From an uncultured Bacteroidales bacterium (GTDB lineage: Bacteria > Bacteroidota > Bacteroidia > Bacteroidales > Paludibacteraceae), in NCBI GenBank assembly GCA_937891975.1, contig CALAUA010000005.1, positions 1 to 45,668 on the forward strand: a stretch of 45,668 bases of DNA, in the 5' to 3' direction. A model generated the notes under the pieces. The model worked only from the letters and a program-made list of their open reading frames with translations. It did no database searches and was not told the origin of the DNA. Positions 30,641-38,552 of the stretch are shown one piece after another. The position numbers and the translations under genes were made by a program. How positions within the stretch are numbered: position 1 is the stretch's first letter; each line of letters opens with the position of its first letter.

Positions 30641-33600
30641 TTAGAACGTTACTTTGGTCCCCAAGGTTACGGTTAACGGGATCGGATATCCGAACGTAGG
30701 CACCTCTGGATCGACACCAGTGAACTTCGCCGAGTGGATAGTGAATACGTTTTGCGCCGAAACGAACCAACGCCAGTTTTGCATCTTCATCTTGTCGCAT
30801 GCGCTCTTCGGCAGGTTATAGCCCAACTGCAGGTTGCGCAGTTTAAGGAACGAACCATCCTCTACGAAATAGGTGCTGACACGGGTCTCGTTGTTATTGT
30901 TGTTGGTGGACAAAGCGGGTATATCACTATTGGGATTAGAGGGACTCCACGCGTCTAACACGCGCGTTCCTTTATTAAGGTTCGCAACGTTCACGCCCGA
31001 CCAGAGATCGGTTTGTTGTTTGAAGTCTTTCGTGATAACCTCCTGTCCGCCTACGCCTTGGAAGAAAAGTGTCAGGTCGAATCCTTTGTACTCAAAATAG
31101 AAGTTCGCGCCGAATGCTACTGCCGGGATCGGCGAGTAGATCCAGGTCTGGTCTGCTTCGCTGACTACGTCATCGCCGTTGATATCCCGGTAGCGGATAC
31201 GACCTAAGCCTGCACCCTCCTGGTAAGCGTGGTTGTCTATCTCATCCTGGCTTTTGAATATACCATCGGCGATGTAACCAACCTGGGAACCGATAGCGTG
31301 ACCGACTACCGACTGTACGCCGTTTCCTCCGAAAGCACCGCTGGCAGCTACGGTTGACGGCATATCAATTACCTTATTATCATAATGAGAGATGTTCGCA
31401 GAGATATCGTATTTGAAACCGCCTTTGGTTTGGTTACGGTAACCTAACTGGAACTCAACACCCATATTATCCACAGCGCCGGCGTTCACCCACTGCGATG
31501 CGCCTTCACCCATCACACCGATACCGGTCATGAGCACAAGGATGTCTTTCGTCTGTTTGTAGAACCAGTCGAACGAACCGTAGAACGTCTGTTTGAAGAA
31601 AGAGAAATCGAGACCGACGTTAGTCTGGGTCGTAGTCTCCCATTTGATATCGTCATTACCGATCTGCGTGCGGCGGAAACCGGAAGGAAGGATACCGCCG
31701 CCATTGCTGCCGGTGATGTCATAAGACGTACCGTAACTCTGACCACCGTGCTCGTTCACACCATAGTTGGAGTCATAGATAGTATAGCGTGCGGTAGCAT
31801 TGATATCCTGGTTACCCGTCTGACCCCACGAGACACGCAGTTTCAGATCGTCCAACCACGAATTGGCTCCTGCCATGAACTTCTCCTGGCTGATACGCCA
31901 ACCGGCGGAAACAGAGGGGAAGAAAGCAAAGCGGTTGTTTTTACCGAAACGGCTCGAACCGTCATAACGCATCGTCAGAGATACAAGGTAGCGGTTGTCG
32001 TAACTATAGTTCGCCTTTCCAAAGAAAGAGATCAGCGAGAAACTGCCGCCGCCTCCATAAGCCTGGGCTATACCCGTTCCTGCGGATGGCCACATATAGG
32101 TAGGATTGAGCACGATGAAGTCCTCTTTATAAGCAGAGAACCACTCATCTATCTGTCTGTTAAGCTCCGTTCCTAACAAGAAGTCAGCACGGTGTTTACC
32201 CATCTCCAGATTATAGGTAATAATGGCATTCCATATCCATTTTGTCCAATGCTCTTGTTTTGCTTCTACAGCATTCTTATCGTTGGCTACTACGCCTTCG
32301 GTAATAGGATAAGTAAAGAATCGCTGTCTCTTTTGCGCATAGTCGATACCAGCCGTAGTACGAATATTCAGACCTTTGATCGGGTTGATATTGATGAACA
32401 CGTTTCCGAACAAACGCCAATAGGTGTATCGGTTGTCTTTACTGCGCTCCAGGATAGAGAGAGGGTTCTCACGCTGTGGGAAACCGCTGGACGAAGGAGC
32501 CTGCGCCAGATCGCCGTTGGTCGTATAGACAGGCAGCAAGGGGTTATACTGGAGTACACTCTCAATATAGCCGCCGGGAGCACTTACCTCCGACGTACGG
32601 TTGAGCGTGAAGTTCTCACCGATAGTCACGATATCCTTCAGCATCTTATAGTCGCTGTTGACGCGTGCCGAGAAACGGTCAAAGTTAGTCGTCTTGATGA
32701 TACCATCGTTCTTGTAGTATCCTAAAGAGAAGAATGCACTCCCCTTCTTACCTCCGTTGCTGACAGAGATGTTGTAGTTCTGTATCACGCCGGGACGTGT
32801 GGTCTGAGCAAACCAGTCAGTATTGCTTACCGGTACTGTTCCGGCAGCATCAAGGTATTTATTGAGCATGATGTTGTTAAGAACCGGCTGGCCTTGTTCG
32901 TTATAACCCCAGTCGTAACGATACCCCAATACGTTGGTGTTCGGATCAGCCGTACCATCGTTGACATATGCCTGCCACATAGCTCGACCGAACTGCTCGG
33001 AGTTGAGGACGCGCATCCGGTTTACGTAGTTCTGCACAGCTACGGATGCATCCAAAGAGACACTTAACTTACCCTCCGAGCCTTTCTTGGTGGTGATGAT
33101 GATGACACCGTTAGCAGCGCGCGAACCATATATACTCGCGGACGCGGCGTCTTTGAGCACCTGGATAGACTCTATATCGTTGGGGTTAAGCTCATGCATT
33201 CCCGAAGTCGTAGGAACACCGTCAATGACGTAAAGAGGATCATTGGAAGAATTCAAAGATCCTGTACCGCGGATACGTACCGTTGCTGTTCCTGAAGGGT
33301 TACCATCCGCAGAGATATTCATGCCCGGCACTTTTCCCTGAAGGGCCTTCATCGGGTTATTCTCCTGCTGTTTCTCCAGATCTTTCGCCGAGATAGCAGA
33401 AACAGCACCAGTGAGGTCGGCTTTGCGCTGCGAGGTATAACCCGTTACTACCACTTCCTCCAGCACCTCGCTGTCCTCCGCGAGGGAGACTTTCATGTTC
33501 GCTTTGGGGAATAACTGCTGGGTCTTATAGCCTACATACGAAATCACTACCATGGCATCCTTGCCGACGGAAAGTGAGAAATTACCATCGAAATCGGTAA

Positions 33601-33757
33601 TCGTACCATTCGATGTGCCTTCCTCCAGTACAGACGCTCCAATGATAGGTTCATCGTAGGCATCTACTACGATACCATTCACATCTATGTTCTGTGCATA
33701 GATAGTGGAGGTAAAAACACCTAAAATGGTTAGGAAAAGTAATAATTTGTGTTTCAT
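30641..33757 (-). CDS. susC: SusC/RagA TonB-dependent fructan transporter
   Basis: The 1038-residue product has a signal peptide (to about 21), a carboxypeptidase-regulatory-like domain (about 24-95, 'VNGIVVDAYDEPIIGASVLE'), a plug with TonB box 'EEVVVTGYTSQRKADLTGAVS' and 'DPLYVIDGVPTTSGMHELN', and the barrel to the C-terminal 'TVTLGTKVTF'. It imports fructan oligosaccharides in a complex with the SusD lipoprotein encoded just after it. It is the first gene of the long fructan operon running to the fructokinase; its promoter box at 33808-33815 lacks a -33 element and has an inverted repeat upstream. Confidence 0.95.
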   Translation of the reverse strand: MKHKLLLFLTILGVFTSTIYAQNIDVNGIVVDAYDEPIIGASVLEEGTSNGTITDFDGNFSLSVGKDAMVVISYVGYKTQQLFPKANMKVSLAEDSEVLEEVVVTGYTSQRKADLTGAVSAISAKDLEKQQENNPMKALQGKVPGMNISADGNPSGTATVRIRGTGSLNSSNDPLYVIDGVPTTSGMHELNPNDIESIQVLKDAASASIYGSRAANGVIIITTKKGSEGKLSVSLDASVAVQNYVNRMRVLNSEQFGRAMWQAYVNDGTADPNTNVLGYRYDWGYNEQGQPVLNNIMLNKYLDAAGTVPVSNTDWFAQTTRPGVIQNYNISVSNGGKKGSAFFSLGYYKNDGIIKTTNFDRFSARVNSDYKMLKDIVTIGENFTLNRTSEVSAPGGYIESVLQYNPLLPVYTTNGDLAQAPSSSGFPQRENPLSILERSKDNRYTYWRLFGNVFININPIKGLNIRTTAGIDYAQKRQRFFTYPITEGVVANDKNAVEAKQEHWTKWIWNAIITYNLEMGKHRADFLLGTELNRQIDEWFSAYKEDFIVLNPTYMWPSAGTGIAQAYGGGGSFSLISFFGKANYSYDNRYLVSLTMRYDGSSRFGKNNRFAFFPSVSAGWRISQEKFMAGANSWLDDLKLRVSWGQTGNQDINATARYTIYDSNYGVNEHGGQSYGTSYDITGSNGGGILPSGFRRTQIGNDDIKWETTTQTNVGLDFSFFKQTFYGSFDWFYKQTKDILVLMTGIGVMGEGASQWVNAGAVDNMGVEFQLGYRNQTKGGFKYDISANISHYDNKVIDMPSTVAASGAFGGNGVQSVVGHAIGSQVGYIADGIFKSQDEIDNHAYQEGAGLGRIRYRDINGDDVVSEADQTWIYSPIPAVAFGANFYFEYKGFDLTLFFQGVGGQEVITKDFKQQTDLWSGVNVANLNKGTRVLDAWSPSNPNSDIPALSTNNNNNETRVSTYFVEDGSFLKLRNLQLGYNLPKSACDKMKMQNWRWFVSAQNVFTIHSAKFTGVDPEVPTFGYPIPLTVTLGTKVTF

Positions 33758-33761
33758 AATG

Positions 33762-33828
33762 TTGAATTTTGGTATGTATTCGCAAAGGAAAATTTTATTT
33801 TCGGTCGCAAAGATACACCAAAATTCAA
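33762..33828. repeat. 12-bp perfect inverted repeat around the susC promoter
   Basis: TTGAATTTTGGT (33762-33773) and ACCAAAATTCAA (33817-33828) flank the -7 box at 33808-33815 and the leader. It could be an operator pair or form a long-loop leader structure. Confidence 0.5.
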
Positions 33829-33875
33829 ATATAATAATATAAGAAAAATACCAATGAATGTAATAAATGTTACAT
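33808..33875 (-). promoter_or_regulatory. Promoter and candidate activator site of the fructan operon
   Basis: On the minus strand TATCTTTG (33815-33808) is a good -7 box, but no TTTG is found 19-21 bp upstream. About 45-60 bp upstream lies an inverted repeat, ATGTAA-N6-TTACAT (33858-33875). A weak -33 plus an upstream inverted repeat is what an AraC-type activator-dependent promoter looks like; the activator gene is immediately upstream. Confidence 0.5.
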
Positions 33876-33943
33876 CACTGGTACTTTTGCTATATTTTGA
33901 AAGATATGTTTTATCACATATGTTTTACAACATATTTTCGCTC

Positions 33944-35530
33944 TTAATCGGAAAGTTTTTGCTCGGTACTCGGATTAATACCAAAAAACTCTTTATAGCA
34001 CTTGGTGAAATAGCTGGCAGATGTGAATCCAACCTCGTATGCCACTTCTTGGATGGTAGCATCGGTTTTACGAAGAATTTGCTGTGCTTTTCTAAGTCTA
34101 ATATGGCGAATAAGTTCGATAGGTGATATACCCGTAAGTGCTTTGGTCTTGCGGAAGAGTTGTGTACGGCTTACTCCAAGTAGTTCGCTTAGCATTTCCA
34201 CATTGAGTTGGCTATTGTTGAGATGTTTTTCAATTTGTTTTTGCAAGTGCTGCATAAAGAGTTCATCTTGTGACTGCTGTACCTTTGTTTGTTCTAGTTC
34301 GGCAGTAATTGCCTCTAATTGCTCTTGTTGTTTTGCTATCACTCGTGCGTGTTCTGCACGTTCCGCTCGTATGCGTCGTCGATAGCGGTATTCCCACCAA
34401 AGGCCAATCAATAAGCAGAGTACCAAGACGAGGCACCCTACTGTGGTGTAGAGGAGATCGCGTTGCATCTTGGACATATCCCATAACAATGTGATACGCT
34501 GTTGCAGTGCTTTGATGCTAGCAATATTGTGTTCTATCTCGCGGGACATAAGGTGCATAGTTTCTGCAGTGTTGCGATCTACTAACATGATGGGTAGAAC
34601 AGTATCCCGCAGGAAGGGTTCGCCTTGTAAAATCTTAGCGGCTGATTGTATGACTAAATCTCCTCGGCTGGCGTAGGTGACGGATGCGTTGATCTTACCT
34701 TGCAAGATGGCTTCAACCCCATTGCCATCACCTGTCATGGCATCGGTGCCTAATATGGTGATGGGGGAAGCATTCACCTTATAAATTTCGCGCGCGTACG
34801 CGAGTTTCTCTGCCACTTCAGCAGCAGCCATAGCCATAATGTCGTTTTGTGCCACGATGGCATTTGTTTGAGGATAGAGGCGAAGGAGGGAGTCAGCAAC
34901 AACTCGAGCGGGAGCTGCTAACCAATTGGCATTGCCCGAGCCCAGCAAACGAATATTGCTTTGATCTTTTAGTCCGTCAATGAGTCCTTTGTGACGCCAT
35001 ACGCATGGGGTGGAGCCTTGTAGTCCCATAATCTCAATGACGTATAATGGTTGTTTGGCGGTGGAGTGATTGAGCGTGGCTTGTTGGATTAACCAACTAG
35101 CCATATGTTGCCCCACGGCATAGTTGTCTCCACCGATGAAGGCCGTGTATTTTTCGCCAGTCACTTGTCGGTCTGCAATGATGACAGGAATCCCCGCATC
35201 GTACGCACGGCTTACGGCTGGCTTGACCTCTTCTGCCTCGTTGGGACATATGATGAGCAAATCCACTCGTTCTGCTATAAATGAATCTATCTGCAGGCAT
35301 TGCAGTTGGCTATTATCGTTCGCTTGGCGAATAGATAATTGGATATCTGGATGAAAAATCAACTCATTTTTCATCTCTTCATTCATCTTGGTACGCCAAG
35401 CATCGTCCGAACACTGGCTAACACCAACACGATAAATAGCATTAGGTTTGTGTTGGCAACATCCTACTAATAGTAAGAAATATAGAATAGATAAGGGGTA
35501 TAATACAAGGAATCTAATGTTGTTTTTCAT
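33944..35530 (-). CDS. One-protein sensor-regulator: periplasmic sugar-binding domain, membrane span, AraC-type DNA-binding domain
   Basis: The 528-residue product (from MKNNIRFLVL; an ATG 36 codons upstream is rejected because the promoter at 35553-35584 lies inside that extension) has an N-terminal membrane/lipobox-like segment, a type I periplasmic-binding domain (about 32-320, 'YRVGVSQCSDDAWRTKMNEEM', 'DLLIICPNEAEEVKPAV', 'GIPVIIADRQV', 'AIVAQNDIMAMAAAEV'), one span (358-379), a coiled coil (385-435) and an AraC HTH (about 430-525, 'MLSELLGVSRTQLFRKTKALTGISPIELIRHIRLRKA'). The sensor resembles that of the fructose-sensing hybrid two-component regulator BT1754, but histidine kinase and receiver domains are absent. 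Predicted to sense fructose and activate the fructan operon directly. Confidence 0.85.
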   Translation of the reverse strand: MKNNIRFLVLYPLSILYFLLLVGCCQHKPNAIYRVGVSQCSDDAWRTKMNEEMKNELIFHPDIQLSIRQANDNSQLQCLQIDSFIAERVDLLIICPNEAEEVKPAVSRAYDAGIPVIIADRQVTGEKYTAFIGGDNYAVGQHMASWLIQQATLNHSTAKQPLYVIEIMGLQGSTPCVWRHKGLIDGLKDQSNIRLLGSGNANWLAAPARVVADSLLRLYPQTNAIVAQNDIMAMAAAEVAEKLAYAREIYKVNASPITILGTDAMTGDGNGVEAILQGKINASVTYASRGDLVIQSAAKILQGEPFLRDTVLPIMLVDRNTAETMHLMSREIEHNIASIKALQQRITLLWDMSKMQRDLLYTTVGCLVLVLCLLIGLWWEYRYRRRIRAERAEHARVIAKQQEQLEAITAELEQTKVQQSQDELFMQHLQKQIEKHLNNSQLNVEMLSELLGVSRTQLFRKTKALTGISPIELIRHIRLRKAQQILRKTDATIQEVAYEVGFTSASYFTKCYKEFFGINPSTEQKLSD

Positions 35531-35552
35531 GTGATAAAAGGGTTTTACGTGG

Positions 35553-35584
35553 CAAAGGTACAGTATTTTTTTTAATTTAGCAAA
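35553..35584 (-). promoter_or_regulatory. Promoter of the sensor-regulator gene
   Basis: On the minus strand TTTG (35584-35581) and TACCTTTG (35560-35553) are separated by 20 bp. It precedes the ATG at 35530 by about 22 bp and rules out the longer frame. Confidence 0.75.
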
Positions 35585-35704
35585 TAATCTTGTGTCTTTC
35601 TGCCCAATTAGTACGAAGATTAGCAAGAATATATCCAAACATGTAGCAAAAATCGAACGTATGAGTGCTGCTGAACGCCGAGGCGATAACCCTAGTGAGG
35701 ATTG

Positions 35705-36511
35705 TTATGGTCTATTGATCGCTCGGTGTGCGGCGCGTTGGGTGAGGCGCTTTTGCTGTGGGGTCATGTCGGCGTTCTTGTAAGGATTGCGTCGGCAATC
35801 TTTGCCTGTGAGCAGTTCGTACCATACGCATGCTGCGGTATAGCGCCCATAGACGTAGTTGAGGTGGTATCCATCTCGGCATAAGGTATCGCCGAGTTTG
35901 GTTTGACGCGCGAGCGTGATGGCTTTGCCACAAGGGATGAGTTTGAGCTCGGGGTAGCGTAAGAGTAGCGCAAGGGTAGCGGATTGGATACTATCATCCA
36001 TGATTTGCTGGCTCTTCTGATAGCGTGGAAAGGCGGGATGCTTGGCGTCCTCAGAATAGGACCATGTTTGCATCCAGCAGAGCTGAGCGTTGGGTTGGTA
36101 GGCACGTACAGAGTCGATGAGTGCGCCGAGATAGGGCTCATAGGTGGACTGTATGCCGCTGTCATGGCTAGCCTGTTGGAAGGATATATAGTCCCACTGG
36201 TCAAGCAAGAGCGCTTGGCGCAATGAATAGCCCTCGTGAGGAGTACGGATGCCCTCTTGGATATAACGGAAGCTGTAGGCAGCAGTGTCCTTTATGAGGA
36301 AGGTGTGGTGCTGCTCCAAAGAGCAGCCTCCGTAGTATAGGTTGCCGATAATGATGGGCAACTTGCCGGCATCGCAAAGTGGCGCAAGTTCTTGTTCGAC
36401 TGCATCCCAAGAGAAACTGTTGCCGATGCAAAGCACTCGGATAGTGTCGGATGCTGATGAAAGTATAAAGGAGCAAAAAGAAAAAAGAAAAGCAAAAAGA
36501 AGGCGTTTCAT
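35705..36511 (-). CDS. DUF4886 SGNH-type secreted protein
   Basis: The 268-residue product has a signal peptide (to about 21). The core opens 'IRVLCIGNSFSWDAVEQEL', where GNSFS carries the SGNH nucleophile, includes 'YISFQQASHDSG' and closes with 'CRDGYHLNYVYGRY', holding the DxxH catalytic pair. This is the DUF4886 pattern of Bacteroidetes, probably an esterase/deacetylase acting on glycans outside the cytoplasm, though few members have been tested. It shares a divergent promoter region with the serine hydrolase gene. Confidence 0.85.
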   Translation of the reverse strand: MKRLLFAFLFSFCSFILSSASDTIRVLCIGNSFSWDAVEQELAPLCDAGKLPIIIGNLYYGGCSLEQHHTFLIKDTAAYSFRYIQEGIRTPHEGYSLRQALLLDQWDYISFQQASHDSGIQSTYEPYLGALIDSVRAYQPNAQLCWMQTWSYSEDAKHPAFPRYQKSQQIMDDSIQSATLALLLRYPELKLIPCGKAITLARQTKLGDTLCRDGYHLNYVYGRYTAACVWYELLTGKDCRRNPYKNADMTPQQKRLTQRAAHRAINRP

Positions 36512-36557
36512 GGTACTGAAATGTTTGTAAAAAGCATATTTTTAGAATATAACGCTG

Positions 36558-36605
36558 CAAAAGTACAAAAAAAATTGTATATATGCAAAAAAAATAGTAT
36601 TTTTG
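36558..36605. promoter_or_regulatory. Overlapping divergent promoters
   Basis: Minus strand: TACTTTTG (36565-36558) for the DUF4886 gene. Plus strand: TTG (36575-36577), 20 bp, TATTTTTG (36598-36605) for the serine hydrolase gene. The two sets interleave, so the genes probably compete for or share polymerase. Confidence 0.6.
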
Positions 36606-36622
36606 CGGCAGATAAATAAGAT

Positions 36623-37702
36623 ATGGTTATTAAAAAGACATTATTAGTTGCCTTGATAGGCTTGTTTTTGTCATCGTGCGGGAAACAGGGTGGTGATAGT
36701 ATCTCGTATGATGTGGATAGCGCGCGTGTGGTGATAGAGGAAGCGATAGCGGATACAATCATCCCTGGTGCTGTATTGTGCGTGGTGGAAGATGGTGAAA
36801 TAGTCTATACCGAGGCATATGGCAATCGTGCGGTGTATCCCGAAGTGGAAGCAATGACCGAAAACACGATCTTCGATTTGGCATCGGTGAGCAAACCTAC
36901 TGGTGCTGGTTCGGCAGCACTGCTGTTGATAGCAGAGGGACGATTATCTGCCGATGATAAGGTGTGTGAGTACCTGCCAGGGTACCATGGCGACGTGGAG
37001 GTGCGCCACCTGATGACGCATTATTCGGGACTACCTGCGTATATGGGAGTGAAGGGATTGCAGTGGATAGTTGACAGTTTGCAGTTGACAGATCAGGCAC
37101 TTAGAGATTTTATGATTGATACGATAGGAAGATGCCAACGTCCGAGTGGTGTGGGCGAGAAGTATCGATACTCCTGTCTGAACTTCATCAGTCTGCAGCG
37201 CGTGGTAGAGGCGATAGTAGGCACGGATATCAACCGTTATATGCGCACAGGGTTGTATAAAGAATTGGGTTTGCGTGAGATGGGTTGGCTGCCAGCAGAT
37301 AGGTTGCATGGACGTATAGCTCCTACCGAGTGTATCGATGGTGTATGCTTGCGCGGCGAAGTGCACGACCCACTGGCACGCGTGATGATGCGCGGCGTGT
37401 CGGGCAATGCGGGCGTGTTTGCCACAGCCGAGGATGTGGCCACTTGGGCGATATGGTTTATGAATCTATCACCAGAGGTGCGTGCACAAGGGTGTAACGC
37501 GGGACTTTGGACGGATAGTGTGGAGACTTCGACGGGCGCGCTGATTCAGAGTTGTCGCCATACTGGTTATACGGGCACGAGCGTAGCGATATTGCCCACA
37601 GAGAAACGAGCTGTGGTGCTACTGACTAATCGTGTTCACCCCAAGGACGAACACAATTTGGGTGCACTGCGTAGGGTGATCAATGGATTGCTTGTACCGT
37701 AA
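36623..37702 (+). CDS. Serine hydrolase of the beta-lactamase/class C penicillin-binding family, lipoprotein
   Basis: The 359-residue product has a lipoprotein signal (FLSSC, Cys19). Class C motifs: SVSK (Ser88, Lys91), a YSC triad (Tyr183-Cys185) in place of the usual YxN, and HTG ('CRHTGYTGTS', near residue 313) in place of KTG. Such proteins are often peptidases or esterases of the cell wall and not true beta-lactamases; the altered YxN supports that. Residues 149-158 (IVDSLQLTDQ) are encoded by 7-nt tandem repeats (37069-37096), in a loop away from the active-site motifs. Confidence 0.85.
   Translation: MVIKKTLLVALIGLFLSSCGKQGGDSISYDVDSARVVIEEAIADTIIPGAVLCVVEDGEIVYTEAYGNRAVYPEVEAMTENTIFDLASVSKPTGAGSAALLLIAEGRLSADDKVCEYLPGYHGDVEVRHLMTHYSGLPAYMGVKGLQWIVDSLQLTDQALRDFMIDTIGRCQRPSGVGEKYRYSCLNFISLQRVVEAIVGTDINRYMRTGLYKELGLREMGWLPADRLHGRIAPTECIDGVCLRGEVHDPLARVMMRGVSGNAGVFATAEDVATWAIWFMNLSPEVRAQGCNAGLWTDSVETSTGALIQSCRHTGYTGTSVAILPTEKRAVVLLTNRVHPKDEHNLGALRRVINGLLVP
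37069..37096 (+). repeat. In-frame 7-nt tandem repeat in the serine hydrolase gene
   Basis: AGTTGAC, AGTTTGC, AGTTGAC, AGATCAG follow each other with exact period 7 inside the coding frame. Confidence 0.75.
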
Positions 37703-37715
37703 AGGGGGAAGGGGT

Positions 37716-37730
37716 CCGCGAGCGGGACTT
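37716..37730. repeat. 15-bp copy of the tRNA-Leu 3' end
   Basis: CCGCGAGCGGGACTT is identical to 37818-37832, the T-arm/acceptor part of tRNA-Leu. It sits 101 bp farther down from the tRNA in the same orientation and is continued by a hairpin (GGGACTT/AAGTCCC, 37724-37744). It is a remnant of a duplicated tRNA end or an attachment-type repeat. Confidence 0.75.
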
Positions 37731-37765
37731 TCTACGTAAGTCCCTTGCGCCACTTGTAAAAGCCA

Positions 37766-37805
37766 ACCTGCCAGCACCTGTAAGTAAACTTACATGCTAG
37801 CAGGT
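37766..37805 (-). terminator. Terminator of tRNA-Leu
   Basis: A long imperfect inverted repeat (ACCTGC...GCAGGT with inner TGTAAGT/ACTTACA) begins 11 bp after the tRNA 3' end; on the minus strand it is followed by GGCTTTT. Confidence 0.7.
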
Positions 37806-37866
37806 CGTCTTTCAGTACCGCGAGCGGGACTTGAACCCGCACAGCCATCACTGGCCAAAGGATTTT

Positions 37867-38551
37867 CTTACTACACTTACTTTTACATAAGCAATCTCAG
37901 TGAGATTTTGTAGTCTGGACTATTTCATGACCATGTTGCTTGCTGCAATTTAGGTCCCTCCCGTATAGTCTCTACGCCATTTATGAATTTCTCTATTGAG
38001 TAATTCAATTTAGAGAGCCATCGCCAAAGAATAGGTCGCCCTACTCGAGGTTTCTGTTTGTTAGAGAGGTTCTACTCACAAAGTTTCCCTTGTGGCACTC
38101 TTGTTGTTTAGACCTCGGTAATTCTTCGTCAATGCGTGACAATTTGGGCATAGAATTTGTAGATTTTCAATTCGATTATCACGAGTATTCCCATTTTTGT
38201 GGTGCAACTCCAAAGGAATTGGTTCTCCTTGCCATTCTATTAATCCGCACACTTCGCATCGTTTGTCTTTTAAACCACTTGTGAACAAGCGCTTTTTTAA
38301 CTTGAAAGATTGAAAGGTAGAATTTTCTACCAATATCTCACTCAAATCTTTGGATTGCTTGGGTTTGAATTTTAACCCTACATTCCATCCTTGTCCTCTA
38401 AAGTGACTAATGTCCAAATGGTACTCAACAATAGCGTTGTGCAAAATTTTATAGTTACCGCCACTAGGACGAGCTCCTAATTTTCTGCACATCTCAGCAA
38501 TGCTGAAGCTATCTCGTGCTGCATTTTCAAAGTCTTCTTTAGTCTTTTTCA
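37867..38551 (-). ncRNA. Group I self-splicing intron in tRNA-Leu(UAA)
   Basis: The 685-nt intron follows a U and ends in G (37867), as group I introns do. Core pairings, in minus-strand order: P3 CCUCUC (38069-38064) with GGGAGG (37962-37957); P5 GAGUAGG/CCUAUUC capped by a GCGA tetraloop (38046-38029); a P6 hairpin (38016-37990); P7 GACUAU (37970-37965) with AUAGUC (37923-37918), in the typical settings GUAGAGACUAU and GAAAUAGUCC; P8 with UUGC/GCAA (37955-37930); P9 ACUACA/UGUAGU (37914-37870) with two inner hairpins. A candidate internal guide, GAGU (38077-38074), can pair with exon ACUU. P2 and P4 are not clear. An HNH gene fills the 5' two-thirds. Confidence 0.9.
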
Positions 38552-38552
38552 A
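38076..38552 (-). CDS. HNH homing endonuclease encoded in the intron
   Basis: The 158-residue product has an N-terminal DNA-binding-like region ('SFSIAEMCRKLGARPSGGNYKILHNAI', then 'DISHFRGQGWN'), known from phage and free-standing HNH proteins, and a C-terminal HNH domain: CEVC (99-102), LELHHKNGNTRDNRIENL with the HH pair at 117-118 and the Asn downstream, and CPNCH (135-139). It should bind zinc and nick or cut intronless tRNA-Leu genes. The only start that keeps the conserved N-terminus is TTG at 38552, whose first T is the last exon base; the stop overlaps the candidate guide sequence. It can therefore be translated only from unspliced RNA. AAGGA of the anticodon stem lies 2 nt upstream. 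Confidence 0.88.
   Translation of the reverse strand: MKKTKEDFENAARDSFSIAEMCRKLGARPSGGNYKILHNAIVEYHLDISHFRGQGWNVGLKFKPKQSKDLSEILVENSTFQSFKLKKRLFTSGLKDKRCEVCGLIEWQGEPIPLELHHKNGNTRDNRIENLQILCPNCHALTKNYRGLNNKSATRETL

Noticed and set aside
19601..33757. Recent lateral transfer of the fructan locus from higher CCG/CGG content
   Set aside because: The middle genes look richer in CCG/CGG than neighbours, but I could not compute composition, and gene order is that of resident Bacteroidales fructan loci. Not claimed.
36623..37702. True beta-lactamase resistance gene
   Set aside because: The YxN motif is changed to YSC and KTG to HTG, and the context is not a resistance island; a peptidase or esterase role is more likely.
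37867..38551. The insertion in tRNA-Leu as a group II intron or a transposon
   Set aside because: No reverse transcriptase, domain V or terminal inverted repeats; the P3-P7-P8-P9 pairings and terminal G fit a group I intron.
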